Assembly (NCBI RefSeq): GCF_029626175.1
Contig: NZ_JARUBM010000002.1
Span: forward strand, 5,163,001-5,227,000
Direction of reading: 5' to 3'
Length of the DNA stretch: 64,000 nt
From: Micromonospora sp. WMMD1082
GTDB lineage: Bacteria > Actinomycetota > Actinomycetes > Mycobacteriales > Micromonosporaceae
Shown here: positions 56,356-62,477 of the stretch, in pieces
Layout: the number at the start of each line of letters is the position of its first letter
Numbering within the stretch: position 1 is the stretch's first letter
Notes under the pieces: generated by a model
Seen by the model: the letters and a program-made list of their open reading frames with translations, nothing else
The model's database searches: none
Told to the model about the DNA's origin: nothing
Program-made: the position numbers and the translations under genes

Positions 56356-58033
56356 CGAGGTACGGCCCGAGTTGGAGGTAGGCCAGGTCGGAGTGCCGGA
56401 GCACGGTGACGGCGTCGACGGCGGTGCGGGCGATGGGGTGGCCGTGCAGGTTCAGCGAGGTGTTGAGCAGCACGGCCTGGCCGGTGCGGGCGTGGTAGGC
56501 GTGCAGAATCCTGGCGAGGCCGGTGGGGCTGTCCTCATCGACGATCTGAGGTCGGCAGCTCAGGTCTGCGGGGTGGATTGCCGCGATCATGTCGGTGGCG
56601 GCGTCGGGTTGGGTGTCGAAGCCGAGCATCATGTAAGGGCTGCGTAGCCGGCGGGGGTTGCGGATGTAGCGGTGCTGGTGGCTGCGGAGGATCGCGGGCG
56701 CGAACGGCATCCAGAAGTCCCGCTGCTTGATGAGCTGGTTCAGGCGTCGTGGTACATCGGCGTCGGCAGGGTTCGCGAGGATGGAACGGTTGCCGAGGGC
56801 GCGGGCGCCGTACTCCATCCGGCCGGTGCAGCGGGCGACGATCTGCCCCTCGGCGAGGAGACCGGCCACCACGTCCTCGATGCGGTCGGGTTCGTGCAGG
56901 TGCAGACCGGTGCCGGCGACGGCGCGCCGGGCGTCGTCGGGGGTGATGTCGTCGCCGAGGTAACAGTCGGCCATCGGCTGCACGCTGTGGTGCCCATGGG
57001 TGACGGCGAGGCGGTGGTAGAGGGCGCCCAGCGGGAGACTTTCGTCGCCGCAGGAGGGGAACGCAGCGAATGTGTCGACGCAGTCCAGATCGGCGATACG
57101 CTGGTTGACCTTAATGTTCATGAAGACGCCGCCGCCGGCGAGCACGTCTCGGATGCCGGTGGCGGTGACGGCGTTGCGGGTCCATCGGGTGAGCAGGTCT
57201 TCGGTGAACAGTTGCAGGCCGGCGAAGAGGTCGTCGAAGCGTCGGCCTCGCAGGCGTTGTTCGATGTCGGGCCAGGCTCGCTCGATGCTGGCGGTCGTGG
57301 TGCGGTGCAGCCGGAGGCCGGTGGGGTCGAGGCCGAGGTAGGTGTGCAGGATGTCGGCGACCTGCCGGGCCCGGTCAGGGCGGGCGTAGGGGGCCATGCC
57401 CATGAGCTTGTACTCGTCCTCGTGTGGGGTGAACCCGGCGGCGTGGGTGAACCAGAACCACAGCAGGCCGATGGAGTTGCGCATGTCGGTGCGGGCGATC
57501 TCGGTGCGCTGGCCGGCGGTCCAGGCGGAGACGGTCGCGCAGGCGCCGTCCCCGAACCCGTCGCAGGTCAGTACCAGGTAGGGACGGTCGGGGTCGGTGC
57601 GTAGCCCGTAGTATGCGGCGGCGGCGTGCGCGGTGTGGTGGTCGACGTAGGTGACCCGAGCGGCGGTGAGGCCATCCTGCCGCAGCAGCTCGGTGACCCG
57701 TCGCGGCATCGCGCCGGGCGCGGCGACCACCAGGTGCTCCTCGCCCTCGACCAGGGTCGGTTGGTGGTGGAAGGCGGCGAGACGGTGCAGCCACTCGTCG
57801 CGGGGGCAGTGGTCCACGGGCCCGGAGCGGCTGCCGTAGACGACTTCGGTGACATCGCTGGGGACGGCGCCGACCGCGCGCAGGCACGCGGCGACGGCCT
57901 GGTGCGGGAAGCCCATGTAGCCCTTGATCCCGGTCAGCCGTTCCTCCTGCACGCAGTGCGCGAGGTGCCCGTCGACGGCGATGGCGGCGGTGGCGTTCGC
58001 ACCGCCGTGGATGCCGAGCAGCAGATCACCCAT
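56330..58033 (-). CDS. NodU/CmcH-family carbamoyltransferase
   Basis: 567 residues from ATG 58033, overlapping the radical SAM stop by 8 bp. LLGIHGGANATAAIAVDGHL and VTYVDHHTAHAAAAYYGLRT form the N-terminal Kae1-like ATPase domain (HxxxH metal ligands); CTGRMEYGARALGNRSILAN and TSLNLHGHPIARTAVDAVTV are the C-terminal carbamoyl-AMP-using domain. It transfers a carbamoyl group from carbamoyl phosphate to a hydroxyl or amine of natural products. In this cluster the acceptor would be the modified peptide. Confidence 0.92.
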   Translation of the reverse strand: MGDLLLGIHGGANATAAIAVDGHLAHCVQEERLTGIKGYMGFPHQAVAACLRAVGAVPSDVTEVVYGSRSGPVDHCPRDEWLHRLAAFHHQPTLVEGEEHLVVAAPGAMPRRVTELLRQDGLTAARVTYVDHHTAHAAAAYYGLRTDPDRPYLVLTCDGFGDGACATVSAWTAGQRTEIARTDMRNSIGLLWFWFTHAAGFTPHEDEYKLMGMAPYARPDRARQVADILHTYLGLDPTGLRLHRTTTASIERAWPDIEQRLRGRRFDDLFAGLQLFTEDLLTRWTRNAVTATGIRDVLAGGGVFMNIKVNQRIADLDCVDTFAAFPSCGDESLPLGALYHRLAVTHGHHSVQPMADCYLGDDITPDDARRAVAGTGLHLHEPDRIEDVVAGLLAEGQIVARCTGRMEYGARALGNRSILANPADADVPRRLNQLIKQRDFWMPFAPAILRSHQHRYIRNPRRLRSPYMMLGFDTQPDAATDMIAAIHPADLSCRPQIVDEDSPTGLARILHAYHARTGQAVLLNTSLNLHGHPIARTAVDAVTVLRHSDLAYLQLGPYLVTKHAPTC

Positions 58034-59408
58034 GACAGGCGGCCTCTCGGTGCACGGTTTCGGTGAGCCATGCCCACTCGGCGATCTTGAGTTCGGCGAG
58101 CCGGTCCAGGCTGCCGGGGTCGGCTTCGTGCAGGCCGGCGAGCACCGGCGCCGCCGTGGTGGCAAACCACTCGGTCAGGGCATCGGCGACGGCGGCGGCG
58201 GCCGGGTCCGCGATGGTGAACGCGCGGTGGAACGGTGCAGTGATGAGCAGCCCGTCAGCGGCGATCTGCCGTTCGATGACGGTGCCGGGGATGACCTCCA
58301 GGCGGCTGCGGGCCATGAAGTGCGGGATCCGGTGTCGGCCGAAGCGGTGCAGGGCATCCAGTTCGGTGCGGAGCCCGTCGAGGGTTTGCCAGGGATGCCA
58401 CAAGATGTAGCTGGCCACGGTCGTGACTGCGGCATCATCGGCGGCGGCCACCACCTCCCGCAGGTGCGTGAGGTTCTGACGTTTGCCGTAGACGCGGTGC
58501 AGGGTGTCCGGGTTGAACGATTCCACGCCGATGAGCATGGTGCGGACCCCCGCGTCGGCCAGCACGCCGACGGTGTCCGGGTCGAGGGTTTCCGCGCGCA
58601 CGCTGATCGCGAACGTGAGCGTGCCCGCGAGGCCCGTCGCCCGCAGACCGTCGCGCAACTCGACGGCGCGGCGGGCGCACTCGTGGCGGGTGCCACCGAA
58701 GTCGGAGTCCGAGAACGCGAACGCTGTCGCCCCGATGGCCTGGTGCAGGTGGGCGATGTCGTCAACGACCGGGGCCATGGGCATGTCACGCCAGCCGCCG
58801 CCGGGCAGGTCGGCGTTGTAGGCACAGAACGTACAGCGGGATCGGCAACCCCGGCTCGCGGCCACCGACACCACCGAGTCGGCGCCGTAGGGCAGGTCGG
58901 CAGCGGTGAGCGACCGGAGCGACGTGTAGACCGCGAGGTGCGCGCGAAGGTGCGTTAGAAGCCCTGCGACGAACGGGTCGGTCGCGACGGTGGCGGGCCC
59001 GGCGACAACGTGGTCCACCGCGCCGTGCGCCATCAACTCCCCGGCGGCGGACACCGCGAGAGGTCCGAAGCCGATGACGGCCAGCCGAGGATGCCGTAGC
59101 CGCGTGGCCACCAACTCGTCGGCGATGCGCCGCAGCCGAGGTCCGTACGCGTCCGAGGTGAACAGGTGCACAACCAGCACGTCGAACCCGGTGACGGCGG
59201 CGGCATCAGCGAGGGTGTCGGCTAGGCTCACGGCGGGCCTGCCCCGGTAGTAGGCGTCTAACAAGACGCTGTCGTAGCCGGCGGTGCGCAGGGACGCCTG
59301 TACTGCCAGGGCGTCGCCGTCGACGTGGCGCTGTTTGAACCCAGACTCGTATAGCGTCGGCGCCCACACCAGCACCCTCGCCCGGTCGGGATCGGTCACC
59401 GCGGGCAT
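58026..59408 (-). CDS. Cobalamin-binding-type (class B-like) radical SAM enzyme
   Basis: 460 residues from ATG 59408. The N-terminal 150 residues look like a B12-binding Rossmann domain (VLVWAPTLYESGFKQRHVDG, VLVVHLFTSDAYGPRLRRIA, AVIGFGPLAVSAAGELMAHG) although the DxHxxG base is not clear. The [4Fe-4S] motif is Cys188-x3-Cys192-x2-Cys195 (SRGCRSRCTFCAYN). Class B relatives methylate unactivated carbons in RiPPs and other products. Overlaps the preceding gene's stop by 13 bp. The substrate is probably the peptide encoded at 60716. Confidence 0.85.
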   Translation of the reverse strand: MPAVTDPDRARVLVWAPTLYESGFKQRHVDGDALAVQASLRTAGYDSVLLDAYYRGRPAVSLADTLADAAAVTGFDVLVVHLFTSDAYGPRLRRIADELVATRLRHPRLAVIGFGPLAVSAAGELMAHGAVDHVVAGPATVATDPFVAGLLTHLRAHLAVYTSLRSLTAADLPYGADSVVSVAASRGCRSRCTFCAYNADLPGGGWRDMPMAPVVDDIAHLHQAIGATAFAFSDSDFGGTRHECARRAVELRDGLRATGLAGTLTFAISVRAETLDPDTVGVLADAGVRTMLIGVESFNPDTLHRVYGKRQNLTHLREVVAAADDAAVTTVASYILWHPWQTLDGLRTELDALHRFGRHRIPHFMARSRLEVIPGTVIERQIAADGLLITAPFHRAFTIADPAAAAVADALTEWFATTAAPVLAGLHEADPGSLDRLAELKIAEWAWLTETVHREAACHG

Positions 59409-60625
59409 GGCACCTCGCACCGCCGGCACGGCGTGGTCGACTCACCGCGGAACTGCTCCCACACCGCTGCGCCGAACCACATGGTGTCCAGGTCGTCGGT
59501 GAGGAGATTCCCGGCCCGCAGGGACCGGTTCTCCACCCCGAAGATGCACGGGTACACGTCGCCGCGCTGGTCGACGGCGAAGCCGATGCTGCCGCTGCCG
59601 CACCCTTGGGCCGGGCTGATCGTCTCGATCTCCACGTCGTACGCCTGAGCCAAACGCTGGCATTCCGGCAGCAGTACAGTCAGGATCGTGCGGTCGTTCA
59701 GGGTCACCGCTGGGTTGGACCGCCCGACCGGCTTCTGCGGGAAGAACTTGAACCGGCGTACCCCGACGTCGAGTCCGACCTGCACGACCTGTTCCAGCTC
59801 ACCCAGGTTGACGTGGTTGACCACGGTGTTGATGACGACCTCGGTGAACTCGCCGAGCGCACGGATACCCGCGAGGGTCTTGGGCCAGGATCCCGGCGCG
59901 CCCCGGATCATCTCGTGCGTCGTGGCCTGGCCACCGTCCAGCGACACCTGCACCGGGGACACCGCCAACTCGCGCAGCCGCTCCAGCCGGCCGGCGTTGA
60001 GCACCGTGGCGTTGGTTGACACCCCGAAGCCCAACCCCCGGCCGATGATGTCGGCCGCTAGGTCGAAGAATCCCGGCAAGAGGAGGCTCTCCCCGCCGGT
60101 GATGTAGATGTCCGGCACGCCGTAGTCGTCGAGCCGACGGATGATCTCGTGCCACCCGTCCAGAGGCACCAGGAACGGGTCTGCCTTGGGGCTGCCCGAG
60201 CAGTAGCAGTGCAAGCACCGCTGGTTGCAGACCGTGAATGGCTGGAGATGGACCCAGAACGGCTTGAGCACCTTCACCTTGGGCCGGGCAGTGTCCGCCT
60301 CGTCGGCGACCGCGTGAACACGCGCGGCGGTCACCGGCTCGGCCGTCACATCGTCAGCCGGCGCAAGAACACCTGCGGAGCGCAGGTCACCGACGGTGGC
60401 ATCCCATCGGGCTTGGTCGAGGCCGAAACGGTCGCCGAGGGCGGTCTGTGCCAACGGCGGGAACTGCGGGGCCAGCGGCTCGCGAGCCAGCAGCGCGACC
60501 ATCGCCGCTGCTCTCGGTAGTTCCACGAAGCGGCGGGGCTGGGTGGTGGTCCAGGCGAAGGCGCCGAAGTGCTCGTGGCGGAGCCGCATGTCCGCTATCC
60601 GCAGCGCCGGGGGAAGTGATGTCAC
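59396..60625 (-). CDS. Radical SAM/SPASM peptide maturase with PqqD-like N-terminal region
   Basis: 409 residues from GTG 60625, with GGGAGG just upstream. Residues about 12-90 (MRLRHEHFGAFAWTTTQPRR, then FVELPRAAAMVALLA) resemble a PqqD/RRE peptide-binding domain. The radical SAM motif is Cys133-x3-Cys137-x2-Cys140 (TVCNQRCLHCYC); ITGGESLLLPGF is the GGE box. C-terminal Cys groups (GCGSG, DVYPCIFG, CRRCEVPC) form the SPASM auxiliary cluster. Such enzymes install thioether, C-C or C-O crosslinks in ribosomal peptides. It follows the small precursor gene, separated by a hairpin. Confidence 0.9.
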   Translation of the reverse strand: MTSLPPALRIADMRLRHEHFGAFAWTTTQPRRFVELPRAAAMVALLAREPLAPQFPPLAQTALGDRFGLDQARWDATVGDLRSAGVLAPADDVTAEPVTAARVHAVADEADTARPKVKVLKPFWVHLQPFTVCNQRCLHCYCSGSPKADPFLVPLDGWHEIIRRLDDYGVPDIYITGGESLLLPGFFDLAADIIGRGLGFGVSTNATVLNAGRLERLRELAVSPVQVSLDGGQATTHEMIRGAPGSWPKTLAGIRALGEFTEVVINTVVNHVNLGELEQVVQVGLDVGVRRFKFFPQKPVGRSNPAVTLNDRTILTVLLPECQRLAQAYDVEIETISPAQGCGSGSIGFAVDQRGDVYPCIFGVENRSLRAGNLLTDDLDTMWFGAAVWEQFRGESTTPCRRCEVPCPR

Positions 60626-60642
60626 AGGTGCCTCCCAGACTG

Positions 60643-60706
60643 GGCTGCCGGCCCGCGACGGGGTTCGCGAGCCGGCAGCCATCTCGATCCGCTCTGATCA
60701 AGAGCG
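60643..60706 (-). terminator. Attenuator-like hairpins between precursor and maturase genes
   Basis: A 10-bp perfect stem (60643-60652 with 60671-60680) and a shorter one nearer to the precursor stop (60690-60695 with 60701-60706). No T-run. Partial termination here would raise the precursor-to-enzyme ratio, as in many peptide clusters. Confidence 0.6.
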
Positions 60707-60715
60707 GGGGCGGAT

Positions 60716-60892
60716 CTACTGCGCGGACGTCACGGTGGGGAGGCCGCCACCGCCCTGGGCGATGGTGCCGGAGTAGGTCTTGCAGCCCAGCGCGAGCGTC
60801 GCCTCCGCAACGGAGGAGAACTGCCGGACGCGGTCGGAGCCTCTGGGGGTCGAGGTGGCCGCGGGGGCCGTGGGCGAGGTGTTGGGGACCAT
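60716..60892 (-). CDS. Candidate RiPP precursor peptide, 58 aa
   Basis: ATG 60892 with AGGAAGG seven bases upstream; stop TAG at 60716-60718. The N-terminal leader-like region is polar and Pro/Thr-rich (MVPNTSPTAPAATSTPRG), then SDRVRQFSSVAEATLALG gives a short helix suitable for RRE recognition, and the end CKTYSGTIAQGGGG followed by LPTVTSAQ looks like a core: a single Cys37, Lys, Tyr, four consecutive Gly and several Ser/Thr. It is directly upstream of the SPASM maturase. Not similar to a class I can name. Core boundaries and modifications are inferred. Confidence 0.7.
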   Translation of the reverse strand: MVPNTSPTAPAATSTPRGSDRVRQFSSVAEATLALGCKTYSGTIAQGGGGLPTVTSAQ

Positions 60893-60930
60893 CGATCTGC
60901 CTTCCTACGAGGATTGCAACGACGAGGGTC

Positions 60931-60960
60931 ACTACACCCCACCCAACCCACGCCGTGTAA
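60931..60960 (-). promoter_or_regulatory. Promoter of the precursor operon
   Basis: On the minus strand, TTACAC (60955-60960) is followed after 18 bp by TGTAGT (60931-60936), about 38 bp before the precursor start codon. The left arm of the 60953-60997 inverted repeat overlaps the -35 hexamer, so binding there would affect transcription. Confidence 0.55.
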
Positions 60961-60997
60961 CCCTACGATGGGGGCACCATTACGGGGGGTCACACGG
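60953..60997. promoter_or_regulatory. Inverted repeat, probable operator of the XRE-TPR regulator
   Basis: CCGTGTAACCCT (60953-60964) and its near-complement GGGGTCACACGG (60986-60997) with 21-bp spacing, between the divergent precursor and regulator genes. A TATAGT hexamer for the regulator lies at 61015-61020. Confidence 0.6.
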
Positions 60998-61055
60998 GTG
61001 TGGGTGATTGGCGGTATAGTCCACCGATCAGCCTGCGATTCCATTGAGGAGTCCT

Positions 61056-62381
61056 GTGGATCCGTCGGCATCCGCACGCATGCTTCCCCGCCGACTGCTT
61101 CGCGACCCCGTCGTGGTGCAAGCCCTACGCGACCGCAACTTTCAAGCGGTCTTCGCCGCCGCAAAGGCGGCGGGGCTGAGCTGGAACGCCATGGCCGCCG
61201 CCGCAGGCTTGAAAGCCGACCGGATCAGCCTCGTCGCCCGAGGCGAAGCGCGGATCACCGGCATCGACACCATCGAACGGATCGCCGACGGATTGCGCAT
61301 CCCCGGTGCCATGGTGGGCCTGGCTGCGCGATCCTGGGAGAGCCACACCGGTGTCGAACAGCAGCCCGCGAGGGAGGATGAATCTATGCATCGACGAAAT
61401 CTTCTGCGCTCCGCCCTCGCCGCTGGACTGACCGCTGCCCCGCTCACTGAGCTGTCCGACGTGCTGGCCAAAGCCGATAACGCCCTCGCCGTCACCGACC
61501 CGGCTGACCTCGGGCATCTCGAGGCCGCGACCGAGAAGCACAGCTACGGCTACGGAGGCCGGGCGCCTACTGACGTCCTGGCCGACCTGATCGCCGACTT
61601 CGCCGACGTGGTTCCCCTGCTCCAGCGTCCTCAGCCGGCTGTGACCCGGACCGCTTTGACACGGATCATGGGCCAACTCGGCGGCATGGCCGCTGTCGTC
61701 CTTCACGACCTCGGCAACCAGCGCGAGGCATACAGCTGGTTCGCCACCGCAGCCCGCTCCGCAGAGGAGTCCGGCGACCGGCAGTTGCATGCTTGGATCC
61801 TCGCTCGTAAGGCGATGCTGCCGCTCAACTTCGGCGCACCCCAGGCCGCAGCCGAACTAGCTGAACAGGCTAGGCGCATCGCTGGAACAGCACCTACTGC
61901 CGTCGCTACCCTCGCCGCCGCCGTCACCGGCCGCGCCTACGCTCTGGCCGGACGCCGCGACGAAGCCACCGCGGCACTTCGCGACGCCGACCGCCTCGCC
62001 GACAGGCTGAATGAGACCGAACGCGCGGACACCTGGTTCGGCCACTGCGAGCAGAAGCACCACGTCCATCTCTCCCACGCCCTCACCGCGCTCGGCGAGA
62101 CGAACCGCGCACGGGAAAGCCAGGCTCACGCCCTCGCCCTCTCCGCCCCCACCAGCACACTTACCCCCACCCTGCTACGCCTCGACGCCGCAGCCTGCCA
62201 ACACCGCGACGGACACACCATCGACGCCTGCCATGCCGCCACCGCCACTCTTGTTGGCGTCCCCGCTCGCTACCGCACCGGCCTGGCCCGCCGCCGTGCC
62301 GTCGACCTTTACCGCAGCATCCCTGCAATCCTCCGCTCTAGGCCAGCTGCACGCGGACTCGCGGAGGTTCTTGCGGCGTAA
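61056..62381 (+). CDS. XRE-family regulator with TPR-like domain, cluster-linked
   Basis: 441 residues from GTG 61056 with GAGGA six bases upstream. HTH: SWNAMAAAAGLKADRISLVA then EARITGIDTIERIADGLRIP. A Tat-like segment follows (MHRRNLLRSALAAGLTAAPL), which is common in this regulator family and probably not exported. The C-terminal part is helical repeats (QLHAWILARKAMLPLNFGAP, YALAGRRDEATAALRDADRL). Divergent to the precursor operon; likely pathway-specific regulator. Confidence 0.85.
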   Translation: MDPSASARMLPRRLLRDPVVVQALRDRNFQAVFAAAKAAGLSWNAMAAAAGLKADRISLVARGEARITGIDTIERIADGLRIPGAMVGLAARSWESHTGVEQQPAREDESMHRRNLLRSALAAGLTAAPLTELSDVLAKADNALAVTDPADLGHLEAATEKHSYGYGGRAPTDVLADLIADFADVVPLLQRPQPAVTRTALTRIMGQLGGMAAVVLHDLGNQREAYSWFATAARSAEESGDRQLHAWILARKAMLPLNFGAPQAAAELAEQARRIAGTAPTAVATLAAAVTGRAYALAGRRDEATAALRDADRLADRLNETERADTWFGHCEQKHHVHLSHALTALGETNRARESQAHALALSAPTSTLTPTLLRLDAAACQHRDGHTIDACHAATATLVGVPARYRTGLARRRAVDLYRSIPAILRSRPAARGLAEVLAA

Positions 62382-62477
62382 GTGGCGGGCCCTCGCGACG
62401 AGCTGTGGGGCACCGATCCTTGGCACCACGATCCGCCGAACGCGCGACACGTAGTGCGATCCGCTCTATGGGCGTAG
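62382..62477 (+). pseudogene. 31-codon remnant or truncated gene
   Basis: GTG directly after the regulator stop. The product contains ELWGTDPWHHDPPNARHVVR, which looks like part of a conserved protein start, but it ends after 31 residues. Beyond it, 62478-62620 has no gene until the phage capsid. It may be a gene cut at the boundary between cluster and prophage. Confidence 0.35.

Noticed and set aside
60730..61164. 144-codon minus-strand ORF over the peptide promoter
   Set aside because: Overlaps the precursor gene in another frame, crosses its promoter and encodes Arg/Pro-rich low-complexity sequence.
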